From: Nitrospira japonica
GTDB lineage: Bacteria > Nitrospirota > Thermodesulfovibrionia > Thermodesulfovibrionales > SM23-35
Length of the DNA stretch: 64,000 nucleotides
NCBI GenBank assembly: GCA_020725385.1
Contig: DYFC01000060.1
Coordinates: 1 to 64,000, forward strand
Reading direction: 5' to 3'
Shown here: one piece after another, positions 9,921 to 19,962 of the stretch
Numbering within the stretch: the first letter of the stretch is position 1
Layout of the letters: each line of letters opens with the position of its first letter
The notes under the pieces: model-generated
Told to the model about the DNA's origin: nothing
The model's input: only the letters and a program-made list of their open reading frames with translations
The model's database searches: none
Made by a program: the position numbers and the translations under genes

Positions 9921-10811
9921 ATGAAAATAAGGGTTATTATTTTATTTAACATTATTATCCTATCTTTAATTAATTCTGTTAATGCCAAAACTCCTGAGCT
10001 TTCAACAGAAGAAGCAATTATTGTTTATGATAATTCATTAAATTCAGTTGCTCAAGAAACAGCAGGAAAGTTACCTTTAATAATCAGGGAATTAGAGATA
10101 AGTCTCGGACTGAAAATACATTCCAGACCCATGATATTTTTAATAAAAGGCAGTAAAAATTTCCAACAAATTACAGGCAGCGATTTAATAGTTGCTTATG
10201 CTGTTCCTCATAGAAATTCTGTTTTTATTGATATATCAAGAGTATTTTCAAAGCCATTTAGTCTTGAGGCAACACTCAAACACGAGTTATGTCATATAGT
10301 GCTTCATCAAAATATTGAGAGCACTAACCTTCCAAGATGGTTCGATGAGGGAGTGTGCCAATGGGTAAGCGGCGGTATATCTGAAATTATCTCTGGTCAG
10401 GATAGTAATGTTCTTGAGAAAGCTATATTATCAGACAGATTGTTCAGCTTTCAGGAACTCTATAAATTTCCTGAAGAGCGAGATTCAATTTTGCTTGCAT
10501 ATCAGGAAAGCAAAAGTTTTATTGAATATATTTCAGATAAATATGGTGATAATAATTTAAAAAAAATTATTCAAAATCTTTCTTCCGGGAAGAATATAAA
10601 TGAATCTTTTCAGAATGGTATCTCAATAAATCTATATGAACTCGAGAAAAACTGGCAATCTTCTTTAAAGAAAAAGCATACATGGTTTTTATTTTTGAGC
10701 AATAATATTTATACAATTATTTTTCTATTTCTCTCTTTTTTAACGATATATGGTTTTTATAGATTGATTAAGAAAAAAAGAGAATATAAAGATGAGGAGG
10801 AAATAGAGTAA
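9921..10811 (+). CDS. Gluzincin-type (peptidase MA-like) metallopeptidase, membrane anchored
   Basis: Signal sequence, HELCH zinc motif (LKHELCHIVLHQ), WFDEGVCQW, C-terminal TM helix. Confidence 0.75.
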   Translation: MKIRVIILFNIIILSLINSVNAKTPELSTEEAIIVYDNSLNSVAQETAGKLPLIIRELEISLGLKIHSRPMIFLIKGSKNFQQITGSDLIVAYAVPHRNSVFIDISRVFSKPFSLEATLKHELCHIVLHQNIESTNLPRWFDEGVCQWVSGGISEIISGQDSNVLEKAILSDRLFSFQELYKFPEERDSILLAYQESKSFIEYISDKYGDNNLKKIIQNLSSGKNINESFQNGISINLYELEKNWQSSLKKKHTWFLFLSNNIYTIIFLFLSFLTIYGFYRLIKKKREYKDEEEIE

Positions 10812-10820
10812 AATAAAAAA

Positions 10821-11201
10821 ATGGCTAATATTATTCTTAGAATTATGATTAATGCTTTATCTATTGGTATCGCGGTAAAGGTTATTGATGGAATAACATT
10901 TACAGGTGAGTGGTGGAAAATGATTATAATTGGAGCTGTTTTCGGAATAGTAAATTCTTTTATAAAACCTGTGGTGACTTTTTTTGCATTGCCTTTGATT
11001 ATATTTACACTTGGTTTATTTACATTGTTTGTAAATACTCTGATGTTGATTATAACTGTCGAGCTATCCGAGCCATTTAAACTTGGATTGAGCATAAACG
11101 GATTTCTGCCAGCCTTTAAAGGCGCCATTGTTATAAGTATTGTAAGCATATTGCTTTCATGGATTTCAGGGATAAACAAGATTAAAATTTATAAGAATTA
11201 G
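10821..11201 (+). CDS. Phage holin family IV-like (4-TM) membrane protein
   Basis: Four hydrophobic helices, GAVFGIVNSFIKPV pattern. Confidence 0.75.
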   Translation: MANIILRIMINALSIGIAVKVIDGITFTGEWWKMIIIGAVFGIVNSFIKPVVTFFALPLIIFTLGLFTLFVNTLMLIITVELSEPFKLGLSINGFLPAFKGAIVISIVSILLSWISGINKIKIYKN

Positions 11202-11247
11202 AGTTTCTGTTGACTTTATACGCTTGCCAAAATTAAACTTAGAGTTT

Positions 11248-12888
11248 ATGAAAAACGAGATTATTAATATTATTATTGATGCAATTAATAAGCTCAGCGT
11301 TTCCCGGATGCCAGCAATTGAACTTGAAATTCCGCCTCAGGAAATAATGGGTGATTTAGCGACTCCGGTGGCCATGAGCCTTGCAAAATCTCTAAAGAAG
11401 AATCCGAGAAAAATTGCAGAGGAACTGATTTCTCATATAGAGAGTAATGATATTTTCGAGAGGATAGAAATAGCAGGTCCCGGATTCATCAATTTTATTT
11501 TTTCTAAAAATTATTTAATCAGTAGAGTGAATGAACTTTTACAAAGTCCTTCGGTGTTTCTGAGAAAAAATATCGGGAAAGGCAAAAAAATACAAATAGA
11601 ATTTGTAAGTGCAAACCCAACAGGCCCATTGCATCTCGGTCATGGAAGAGGTGCAGCAACAGGCGCTGCTCTGTCTAATTTACTCGAAGCAGCGGGCTTT
11701 AGTGTTGTTCGCGAATATTATATTAATGATGCAGGAAGGCAGGTTAGACTTCTTGGACATTCGGTTTTTGCAAAATATCAACAAATACAGGGGATTGAGT
11801 ATCCATTCCCTGAAGATGGGTATAAAGGTCTATATATAGAGGATATAGCAAATGAAATAATTAAAAAAGAAGGTGGAAAATATCTCCAATCAGGTTTTGA
11901 TGAAGTAGCTGAATTTTTTATTGATTATTCTTATAAAAAAATTCTTGATGATATAAGAGAAGACCTTAGAGCATTTGGTATATTGTTCGATGTATGGCAA
12001 AGTGAAAGAGAACTTTTCAACTCCGGAGAGGTTGATAGCGCACTCGGATACTTAGAGGCTAAAGGGTATATTTATGAAAAGGATGGAGCTACTTGGTTTA
12101 GATCTTCTACTTTTGGAGATGAAAAAGATAGAGTAGTTAGAAAACAGGACGGCGAATATACTTATTTTACTTCTGACATAGCATATCATAAGAAAAAGAT
12201 AGAAAAAGAATACGACGAATTAATTGATATATGGGGCGCCGATCATCATGGTTATATTCCAAGAGTAAAAGCTATTATAGAGGCATTTGGTTACCCTAAA
12301 GAGAAATTAAAGGTATTGCTCGTTCAGATGGTTTCACTTCTTAGAGGAGGGAAACCTGTTCAGATGTCAAAAAGAGCAGGTGAATTTATTACACTCAGGG
12401 AAGTTATTGATGAAGTAGGAGCTGATACAACAAAGTTTATTTTTTTAACGAGAAGACCTGATAGCCATCTTGAATTTGATCTTGAAGTAGCTAAACTACA
12501 ATCATCTGAAAACCCGGTATTTTACGTACAATATGCTTATGCCAGGATAAATAGCATTTTTAGAAATGCTTTAGAGAAAGGCATTGATGTAGAGAATTTA
12601 AATTCTAATCTGGAATTTCTTGATGCACCTGAAGAGTTAAGAATCATAAAAAAATTATTAATGTACCCGATGGTTTTTGAGGGAGCTGTAATAACTCATG
12701 AGCCACACAGAATTACTTTCTATCTGCAGGAACTTGCGGGATTGTTTCATCCTTATTACAATAAATATAGAGTTCTTGCAGATAATCCTGATTTAACAAT
12801 TGCAAGACTTTTATTATGTAAAGCTGTAAGAATTGTTTTAGAAGAAGGCTTGAAGATACTTGGTATAAGCACTCCTGAAAAGATGTAA
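11248..12888 (+). CDS. argS: Arginine--tRNA ligase
   Basis: SANPTGPLHLGHGRGAATG, ADHHGYIPRVKA, VQMSKRAG; start moved to ATG 11248 (MKNEIINIII) because the tracked TTG 11224 lies inside a promoter-like element. Confidence 0.94.
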   Translation: MKNEIINIIIDAINKLSVSRMPAIELEIPPQEIMGDLATPVAMSLAKSLKKNPRKIAEELISHIESNDIFERIEIAGPGFINFIFSKNYLISRVNELLQSPSVFLRKNIGKGKKIQIEFVSANPTGPLHLGHGRGAATGAALSNLLEAAGFSVVREYYINDAGRQVRLLGHSVFAKYQQIQGIEYPFPEDGYKGLYIEDIANEIIKKEGGKYLQSGFDEVAEFFIDYSYKKILDDIREDLRAFGILFDVWQSERELFNSGEVDSALGYLEAKGYIYEKDGATWFRSSTFGDEKDRVVRKQDGEYTYFTSDIAYHKKKIEKEYDELIDIWGADHHGYIPRVKAIIEAFGYPKEKLKVLLVQMVSLLRGGKPVQMSKRAGEFITLREVIDEVGADTTKFIFLTRRPDSHLEFDLEVAKLQSSENPVFYVQYAYARINSIFRNALEKGIDVENLNSNLEFLDAPEELRIIKKLLMYPMVFEGAVITHEPHRITFYLQELAGLFHPYYNKYRVLADNPDLTIARLLLCKAVRIVLEEGLKILGISTPEKM

Positions 12889-12918
12889 TTGACAATTATG
12901 CCTTTGTCTTGTTATAAA
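12889..12918 (+). promoter_or_regulatory. Sigma70-like promoter immediately upstream of ilvE
   Basis: TTGACA (12889-12894), 18 nt, TATAAA (12913-12918), only 8 nt before ATG 12927. Confidence 0.5.
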
Positions 12919-12926
12919 AGAAAGTC

Positions 12927-13844
12927 ATGATACCAAAAACAGATAAGATATGGATGGATGGAAAATTTGTTGATTGGGACAATGCCAATATACATGTAAT
13001 GACCCATTCACTTCATTACGGACTTGGAGTCTTTGAAGGTATAAGATGTTATGAAACCCCAAAGGGTCCGGCTATATTCAGACTTGATGAGCATGTTGAA
13101 AGATTATTCAACTCCGCACATATATTTCTTATTGATATTCCTTTTAGTAAAGAAGAAATTAAGAAAGCAATAATAGAAACTGTAAAAATTAACAAAATAA
13201 AGTCCTGTTATATCAGACCGCTTGTTTACATCGGTTACGGAGCTATGGGGCTTTATCCAAAAGGAAATCCTATTAATGTGTCAATAGCTGTCTGGTCATG
13301 GGGAACATATCTCGGAGAAGAAGGTATTGAAAAAGGCATTAGAGTAAAAACTTCATCTTTTATAAGGAATCATGTTAACGCAAACATGACAAGAGGAAAA
13401 GTATGTGGATATTATGTCAACTCCCAGCTTGCAAAAAAGGAAGCCATCTCATGTGGATACGACGAAGCATTGCTTCTTGATACCGAAGGTTATGTCTCTG
13501 AAGGAAGCGGTGAAAATATTTTTATAGTAAGAAATAATGTACTTAAAACTACGCCATTAACTTCGATACTTGAAGGAATTACAAGAAACAGTATAATCAA
13601 GATAGCCGAAGACAATGGTATTACAGTTAAGGAAGAAAGATTTACAAGAGATGAGCTTTATATATCAGAGGAAGCTTTTTTTACAGGGACAGCGGCAGAG
13701 GTTACTCCAATTAGAGAAGCTGATGGGAGAATAATAGGCGAGGGGAAACCGGGCAAAATTACGAAAAAAATTCAAACAATATTTTTTGATATTGTAAAAG
13801 GCAAGAATAAAAAATATAAATCCTGGCTTACTGAAGTAAAGTAA
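12927..13844 (+). CDS. ilvE: Branched-chain amino acid aminotransferase
   Basis: [50 protein letters not shown]. Confidence 0.95.
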   Translation: MIPKTDKIWMDGKFVDWDNANIHVMTHSLHYGLGVFEGIRCYETPKGPAIFRLDEHVERLFNSAHIFLIDIPFSKEEIKKAIIETVKINKIKSCYIRPLVYIGYGAMGLYPKGNPINVSIAVWSWGTYLGEEGIEKGIRVKTSSFIRNHVNANMTRGKVCGYYVNSQLAKKEAISCGYDEALLLDTEGYVSEGSGENIFIVRNNVLKTTPLTSILEGITRNSIIKIAEDNGITVKEERFTRDELYISEEAFFTGTAAEVTPIREADGRIIGEGKPGKITKKIQTIFFDIVKGKNKKYKSWLTEVK

Positions 13845-13854
13845 AAAATGATAG

Positions 13855-13891
13855 AAAAAGGGTATGGGAAAATTAAACCATACCCTTTTTT
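13855..13891. terminator. Bidirectional intrinsic terminator between ilvE and the cytochrome gene
   Basis: AAAAAGGGTATGG (13855-13867) / CCATACCCTTTTT (13878-13890), 10-nt loop, flanked by A and T runs. Confidence 0.85.
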
Positions 13892-13896
13892 ATTAA

Positions 13897-14271
13897 TTAT
13901 TTCTTTTCCGGTTCTGCTACAGGGGCCGTAGCAGCTTCTTTTTTATGGCATTTTGTGCAATCCGAACCTTCTTTCCAGTCAAAACCTTTAGTGCCATTAT
14001 GACAGACACCGCAGAATTTGCCATCAACATGGTCTGCTTTTGTTATCTTTGCAGAACCTTCGGCACCGGGCATCTTCATCCCAAAAGGAATATTGCCTTT
14101 GTGGCATTCCATGCATTTACCGGGCCCAAGTTTGGTATTATGTAATTTGCCATCAAAAGTAACAGGTCCTAAGTCGCCATCCTTATAAACATAGGTCTTC
14201 ATCCCTGCAAATGCTGAAGTTATAAGAACAAGGGATGCAATAACAACCAGAATTAATGTTAAACGTTTCAT
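13897..14271 (-). CDS. Triheme c7/c3-type periplasmic cytochrome
   Basis: Signal peptide; three CxxCH motifs (CMECH, CGVCH, CTKCH). Confidence 0.88.
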   Translation of the reverse strand: MKRLTLILVVIASLVLITSAFAGMKTYVYKDGDLGPVTFDGKLHNTKLGPGKCMECHKGNIPFGMKMPGAEGSAKITKADHVDGKFCGVCHNGTKGFDWKEGSDCTKCHKKEAATAPVAEPEKK

Positions 14272-14633
14272 TTAATCTCACCCCCTTTCATTTTGTATTT
14301 TTATTACAATTTAAAAATATGCTTTATTTTTATTTTAATATTCCATACATACTATAATCAATAAATATTAAAATTTTATTGCAATTCATTGTAAATTTGT
14401 AAAACTTTAGAATTCCTCGTTTTGCTCGGAATGACAGAGAATGATGGATTCGGAATGATAGGGAAAAAGGTTCGTACTATCATTTAGAGATGGGTATAAA
14501 CGACTGAAAAATCTTGACTCTTTTCACCGTGAATAGCAGAAAATGTTATAATTTTAAGAACATGGTCTTAAAAATATTAGCAACATATATATTATTTTAA
14601 TGACTATAAGAACCTATAGAAAAGATGAGTTAA

Positions 14634-14855
14634 ATGATTAAACATTCTGTAACTTTAAAAAAATTTGAAGATAATTTAGCAATCAAAGATGGAATTATTC
14701 CATTCGAAAAGGCAATGCAAATATTTGCCTCTCTCTGGACAGAAGCATACAATCTCGGTATCTTCCCTTTAAAAGAACCTCTTGAAGGAATAGAGACAGA
14801 TATAAGAATTGCCAAAATTTTAAATTCATGTTCGAGCAATTACTATCAAGAATAA
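14634..14855 (+). CDS. Small hypothetical protein paired with downstream nucleotidyltransferase (antitoxin-like)
   Basis: 73 aa, overlaps the next gene by 28 nt. Confidence 0.5.
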   Translation: MIKHSVTLKKFEDNLAIKDGIIPFEKAMQIFASLWTEAYNLGIFPLKEPLEGIETDIRIAKILNSCSSNYYQE

Positions 14856-15382
14856 GCCAGGCTTTAACTAATAAGAAAATTCCTTATATGATTATAGGTG
14901 GCCAAGCAGTATTGGTTTATGGCGAACCAAGACTAACAAAAGATATTGATATTACACTGGGGGTTAATACTGAAAGACTCAATGATATTTTACAATTAAT
15001 AAAAGATTTGCCTTTAAAATTGTTGCATAAAAATATTAAGGACTTTGTTAATAGAACTATGGTTCTTCCAGCTATTCATGAAGATACAGGAATTAGAGTC
15101 GATTTTATATTTTCATTTACTCCTTATGTAAGACAGGCAATTAGTCGTTCAAGGAGAATACAAATTTTAGGAACAGATGTTTGTTTTGCAAGTCCCGAGG
15201 ATGTAATTATACATAAAGTTTTTGCTGGAAGACCAAGAGATATTGAGGATGTAAGAATTATTCTGTTAAAAAATCCTGATATTGATAAAAAATATATTGA
15301 AAAGTGGCTTAAAATATTCGACGAATCAAATGAAAGTGGTAATTTTTTAGAGATATTTAAAGAGATACTTAAGAATAAATAG
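14828..15382 (+). CDS. Nucleotidyltransferase, AbiEii/MNT-like
   Basis: IIGGQAVLVYGEPRLTKDIDITLG: GG...DxD nucleotidyltransferase signature, plus SPEDVIIHKVFAGRPRDIEDV. Confidence 0.75.
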   Translation: MFEQLLSRISQALTNKKIPYMIIGGQAVLVYGEPRLTKDIDITLGVNTERLNDILQLIKDLPLKLLHKNIKDFVNRTMVLPAIHEDTGIRVDFIFSFTPYVRQAISRSRRIQILGTDVCFASPEDVIIHKVFAGRPRDIEDVRIILLKNPDIDKKYIEKWLKIFDESNESGNFLEIFKEILKNK

Positions 15383-15469
15383 CTTTTATGTATTAACTCC
15401 TTCTTTGTTTTCCGGTTTTTCTTAAACAGTTTTCAAGCAAATTATCCTGATTTCAATTATAATTATTTA

Positions 15470-16201
15470 ATGAGGAAAGGAATATATTTATTACCCAATA
15501 CCTTGACCTTGTGCGGTATGCTCATGGGTTTTTATTCTATACTTGCCTCAATCAAAGGCAATTATATTCATGCTGCATGGGCAATATTTTTTGCAACTAT
15601 ATTTGATGGTCTTGACGGCTGGGTCGCAAGATTAACAAGTAGCACTACAAGATTTGGGATAGAACTTGATTCTTTGTCCGATCTTGTTGCTTTTGGTGTT
15701 GCACCCGCTGTGATGATGTACAAATGGGCCTTGCAACCGTTTGGAAGAATTGGCTGGGCTGTCTGTTTTTGGTTTATGGCATGTGGAGCTTTACGTCTTG
15801 CCCGCTATAATGTTCAGATGGGTTCTACAGAATCAAAAGCGTTTACCGGAATGCCAATACCGGCAGCAGCCTCTATTTTAGCCTCTGTTTTGCTTTTTTA
15901 TAATGAAATCTGGGGTGGAATTCCAGGGAAAAATGTTTATTTACTATTAATTACAATATTATTGGCCTTTCTGATGGTAAGCACATTGCGCTATCATGGA
16001 GCAAAGGAAATAAATTTCAGGGAAAGAAAACCTTTTTGGATACTTGTTGCTTTTGTGATTGTTTTGATGTTAATTATTATTCATCCACCAATATCTCTTT
16101 TCATATTTGCAATGGTTTATTTGTTTGGCGGTATAATTGAAAATATAATTCTTTATTATAAGAAAATGAAGAAAAAGAAGGAGGAACAGATTTTACAATG
16201 A
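15470..16201 (+). CDS. pssA: CDP-diacylglycerol--serine O-phosphatidyltransferase
   Basis: CDP-alcohol phosphatidyltransferase motif FDGLDGWVARLTSSTTRFGIELDSLSDLVAFGVAP. Confidence 0.93.
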   Translation: MRKGIYLLPNTLTLCGMLMGFYSILASIKGNYIHAAWAIFFATIFDGLDGWVARLTSSTTRFGIELDSLSDLVAFGVAPAVMMYKWALQPFGRIGWAVCFWFMACGALRLARYNVQMGSTESKAFTGMPIPAAASILASVLLFYNEIWGGIPGKNVYLLLITILLAFLMVSTLRYHGAKEINFRERKPFWILVAFVIVLMLIIIHPPISLFIFAMVYLFGGIIENIILYYKKMKKKKEEQILQ

Positions 16202-17706
16202 GAATAATAAAAATATTTGATACAACACTTCGAGATGGCGAACAATCTCCAGGAGCATCAATGAATACTGCTGAAAAACTTCTGGTGGCAAAACAACTCG
16301 CCAAGCTCGGAGTTGATGTTATAGAGGCAGGGTTTGCTTATAGCTCACCTGGTGATTTTGAGGCTATAAAAACAATAGGAAATGAAGTGGAAGGACCGGT
16401 CATATGCAGTCTTGCGAGAGCTCGTGAAGAGGATATAAAAAGTGCATATGAAGCATTGAAAGATGCTCCCAAAAAACGTATTCATACTTTTCATTCAACA
16501 TCTGATATTCATTTAAAATATCAGTTTAGAGTAAGCAGGGAAGAAGCCCTGAAGCGTTCTGTGGAGATGGTTAAATTAGCAAGGAGTTTTGTTGATGATG
16601 TTGAATTTTCGCCAATGGATGCTACAAGGACAGATATAAATTATTTATGTGAAGTAGTTGAAGCTGTAATAGAAGCAGGAGCATCAACTGTAAATATACC
16701 GGATACAGTCGGATATATTATACCTGTGGAATTTGGGAATATAATCAAAACTCTTTTCGAGAGAGTTAAAAATATAAATAAAGCGATTATTTCTGTTCAC
16801 TGTCATAATGATCTTGGTCTTTCTACTTCAAATTCTCTGTCAGCAGTTCTAAATGGAGCAGGTCAGATAGAATGCACAATAAATGGCATTGGTGAAAGAG
16901 CAGGAAATTGTTCTCTTGAGGAAGTTGTTATGGCTTTGAGAACAAGAAAAGATCTCTTCAAAGCAGACACCAAAATAAAGACAGAGGAAATTATTCGTAC
17001 AAGCAGATTAATTACAAAGATAACAGGTATAGCAGTCCAGCCAAATAAAGCAATTGTTGGAGCAAATGCTTTTGCTCATGAATCAGGCATACATCAGGAT
17101 GGGCTTTTAAAAGAAAAATCAACCTATGAAATAATTAGACCGGAAAGCATAGGTCTTTATTCAACAAAACTTGTTCTTGGAAAGCATTCAGGAAGACATG
17201 CTTTCAAGACCCGGCTTAAAGAACTTGGGTATGTACTTTCAGACGAGGAATTAAACAAGGTATTCGAAAAGTTCAAGAAACTCGCTGACCAAAAGAAAGA
17301 CATTTTTGATGAGGATATTGAAGCACTGGTATCAGAGGGTTCTGTTGAAGTGCCTGAATTTTATAGTCTTGTTGATCTTTATATAGCAAGTGGAGTGAAC
17401 CAAAAACCAACCGCAGCTATAAAACTTAAAGCCGGCGAGGAGATAATTGATAAATTAGAGCATGGCGACGGACCAGTTGATGCTACATATAAAGCAATTT
17501 CTGCTATAACAGGCACAAAGAGCAAACTCTTGAAATTTGAAGTAAAAGGAATTACAGGTGGCACCGATGCTCTTGGTGAAGTTATAGTTTCTCTTGAGGA
17601 AGATAATAGAACTGTAAGAGGTCATGGAGCCGATACAGATATTATAGTTGCAGCAGCAAAAGCTTACATTAATGCGCTTAATAAACTGGCAGCAAGAAAA
17701 AAATAG
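16198..17706 (+). CDS. leuA: 2-isopropylmalate synthase
   Basis: FDTTLRDGEQSPGASMN, HCHNDLGLSTSNSL, NAFAHESGIHQDG, C-terminal LeuA dimer domain. Confidence 0.95.
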   Translation: MRIIKIFDTTLRDGEQSPGASMNTAEKLLVAKQLAKLGVDVIEAGFAYSSPGDFEAIKTIGNEVEGPVICSLARAREEDIKSAYEALKDAPKKRIHTFHSTSDIHLKYQFRVSREEALKRSVEMVKLARSFVDDVEFSPMDATRTDINYLCEVVEAVIEAGASTVNIPDTVGYIIPVEFGNIIKTLFERVKNINKAIISVHCHNDLGLSTSNSLSAVLNGAGQIECTINGIGERAGNCSLEEVVMALRTRKDLFKADTKIKTEEIIRTSRLITKITGIAVQPNKAIVGANAFAHESGIHQDGLLKEKSTYEIIRPESIGLYSTKLVLGKHSGRHAFKTRLKELGYVLSDEELNKVFEKFKKLADQKKDIFDEDIEALVSEGSVEVPEFYSLVDLYIASGVNQKPTAAIKLKAGEEIIDKLEHGDGPVDATYKAISAITGTKSKLLKFEVKGITGGTDALGEVIVSLEEDNRTVRGHGADTDIIVAAAKAYINALNKLAARKK

Positions 17707-17720
17707 TAAGATTAAATACC

Positions 17721-19460
17721 ATGAATTTGTCGGAGAATGCATTAACAGTTCTTAAAGCCCGTTATCTTCTCAAAGATGAGGCCGGAAATATTATTGAAAC
17801 ACCAGAGCAAATGTTTGGAAGGGTTGCAAGGACAATTTCATCAGCAGAAGAAAATTATTCCGGGAATTTATCCTTCTGGGAAGAAAAATTTTTCCGCATC
17901 ATGACAGATTTGAGATTTCTCCCGAATTCTCCTGCATTAATGAACGCCGGCAAAGAAATTGGTCAACTTGCTGCCTGTTTTGTGCTCCCTGTAGATGATT
18001 CAATGGAAGGTATCTTTAATACACTTAAATATGCTGCTTTAATTCTACAAAGCGGCGGAGGCACAGGTTTTTCGTTTTCAAAACTAAGGCCAAGAGCAGA
18101 TAAAGTTCGTTCAACAGGTGGTGTTGCAAGCGGACCTGTCTCGTTTATGAAAGTATATAATTCAGCAACCGAAGTAATAAAGCAGGGTGGGGCAAGAAGG
18201 GGAGCTAATATGGGTATTTTACGAATTGACCATCCTGACATATTGGAATTTATAAAAATTAAAAGAGAAGAGAAAGAACTCGCTAATTTCAATATTTCTG
18301 TCGCGGTAACAGATGCTTTCATGCAAGCTCTCAAGAACAACGGAGAGTATGAACTTGTTAATCCCCGCACCAGGAAAGTTTCGGGTAGAATAAAGGCAAA
18401 AGAAATTTTCAATGAACTTATAGAAAGCGCATGGAGAACAGGCGATCCAGGGATAATATTCATAGACAGAATTAATGCTGCAAACCCTACACCTCATATA
18501 GGTACGATAGAATCTACAAATCCATGTGGAGAACAACCTTTACTTCCTTATGAAGCATGTGTATTGGGCTCTTTAAATATCTCAAAATATGTAAAAGAAA
18601 GAAAGTTCCATCAAAATAAATCATATGCAATTGATGTAAATAATTTTAACTGGGATGTGCTGCAGGATGATATTAAAACAGCCGTAAGGTTTCTTGATAA
18701 TTCAATTGATGTTAATAAATATCCGGTTCCCGAAATAGAGGAAATGCATAAGGGGAACAGAAAAATAGGCATAGGTGTGATGGGATGGGCAGATGCTTTA
18801 ATACTTCTTGGAATTCCTTATGACCATAAATCAGCCTTAGATTTTGCCGGAACTGTAATGAAGTTTATACGTGATAAAGCAAGAGAAGCTTCAATTGAGC
18901 TCGCATCCCAAAGAGGTTCTTTTCCTAATTTTAAGGGTTCAATTTATGACCAGCAAGGATTGCCCGGCATAAGAAATGCAACTACTACAACAATTGCGCC
19001 TACAGGTACTTTGTCTATTATTGCCGATTGTTCAAGCGGAATTGAGCCCTTGTTTGCTATTGCATATAAAAGATATGCTCTTGAAATGGAACTTACCGAG
19101 ATAAACAAATATTTCCTTGAAATCATAAATAAAGAAGGATTGTATAATGAGACTTTAATGGAAAAGGTTAAAAGAACAGGTTCTTTGAAAGGAATAAAAG
19201 AGATACCTCTTAAAATTAAAAAGCTTTTCAAGACTGCTCATGAAATATCTCCTGAAAAACATATTGAAATGCAGGCTCGTTTTCAAGAATTTACAGACAA
19301 TGCTGTTTCAAAAACTATAAATATGCCACACAAAGCAAAAAAAGAAGATGTTGCCCGTGCTTTTATGCTTGCTTATGAAAAAGGTTGTAAAGGCATAACA
19401 ATATTTAGATACGGCACTGCAAAAAAGGGTACACTCATGAAATTTGCCGACACTGATTGA
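17721..19460 (+). CDS. nrdJ: Adenosylcobalamin-dependent (class II) ribonucleotide reductase, short form
   Basis: LPNSPALMNAG, NISVAVTDAFM, STNPCGEQPLLPYEACVLGSLNIS, TTTIAPTGTLSIIADCSSGIEPLFA. Confidence 0.9.
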   Translation: MNLSENALTVLKARYLLKDEAGNIIETPEQMFGRVARTISSAEENYSGNLSFWEEKFFRIMTDLRFLPNSPALMNAGKEIGQLAACFVLPVDDSMEGIFNTLKYAALILQSGGGTGFSFSKLRPRADKVRSTGGVASGPVSFMKVYNSATEVIKQGGARRGANMGILRIDHPDILEFIKIKREEKELANFNISVAVTDAFMQALKNNGEYELVNPRTRKVSGRIKAKEIFNELIESAWRTGDPGIIFIDRINAANPTPHIGTIESTNPCGEQPLLPYEACVLGSLNISKYVKERKFHQNKSYAIDVNNFNWDVLQDDIKTAVRFLDNSIDVNKYPVPEIEEMHKGNRKIGIGVMGWADALILLGIPYDHKSALDFAGTVMKFIRDKAREASIELASQRGSFPNFKGSIYDQQGLPGIRNATTTTIAPTGTLSIIADCSSGIEPLFAIAYKRYALEMELTEINKYFLEIINKEGLYNETLMEKVKRTGSLKGIKEIPLKIKKLFKTAHEISPEKHIEMQARFQEFTDNAVSKTINMPHKAKKEDVARAFMLAYEKGCKGITIFRYGTAKKGTLMKFADTD

Positions 19461-19466
19461 TGATTT

Positions 19467-19856
19467 ATGGAAGAGAAAAAAGCAATTAAAGAATTTGTTC
19501 AGAAAACACTTGGTTGCGGTTGTCCTGAGGAAGTGTTTAAAATTATTGAGTGTCAAGATAATATTCAATGCGGCGATTTAATTGTAAGAAGAAAAATTAA
19601 TATTGGCAACAGACTCCTTGTATATATTTTTGATTTAAGTAAGAATGCTATCCTTACAGAAATACTTCCTTTACTCTTAGAGTCAGGCAAAGAGGAAAGA
19701 GATAATAATAGATACAATAGATTCAGACTTGTTCTATCTGTTGACAATGTTGGAAGTATTGAAAGAACTGTTTTTGATCTGTTTAATAAAATTAATACAG
19801 ATGAGAAGATTCACCTTCATGTAATAGAGAAAAAGCTATGTAAAATAGCCCTCTAA
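19467..19856 (+). CDS. Conserved hypothetical protein with TLGCGCPEEVF motif
   Basis: 129 aa, immediately downstream of nrdJ. Confidence 0.6.
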   Translation: MEEKKAIKEFVQKTLGCGCPEEVFKIIECQDNIQCGDLIVRRKINIGNRLLVYIFDLSKNAILTEILPLLLESGKEERDNNRYNRFRLVLSVDNVGSIERTVFDLFNKINTDEKIHLHVIEKKLCKIAL

Positions 19857-19962
19857 CTACCTTATAAAAAAAGAGGGTTGTTTAATGGAGGTATGAGGTA
19901 AATCCGAGAGCGAAATTGTCTTTGAAGTCTGAAAGAAGTATAATAATCAGGTATTAGATATT

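Noticed and set aside
9893-9921. Leaderless promoter call for the MA-like peptidase gene
   Set aside because: TATACT lies 5 nt before the ATG but no -35 element at suitable spacing is visible.
11224-11247. TTG start of argS in the supplied track
   Set aside because: The region contains the -10-like element; ATG 11248 gives a natural ArgRS N-terminus.
18219-18536. Antisense ORFs over conserved genes (here over nrdJ; also over fli, che, valS and hyf-like genes)
   Set aside because: They lie opposite strongly supported genes, lack recognisable domains and show atypical composition.
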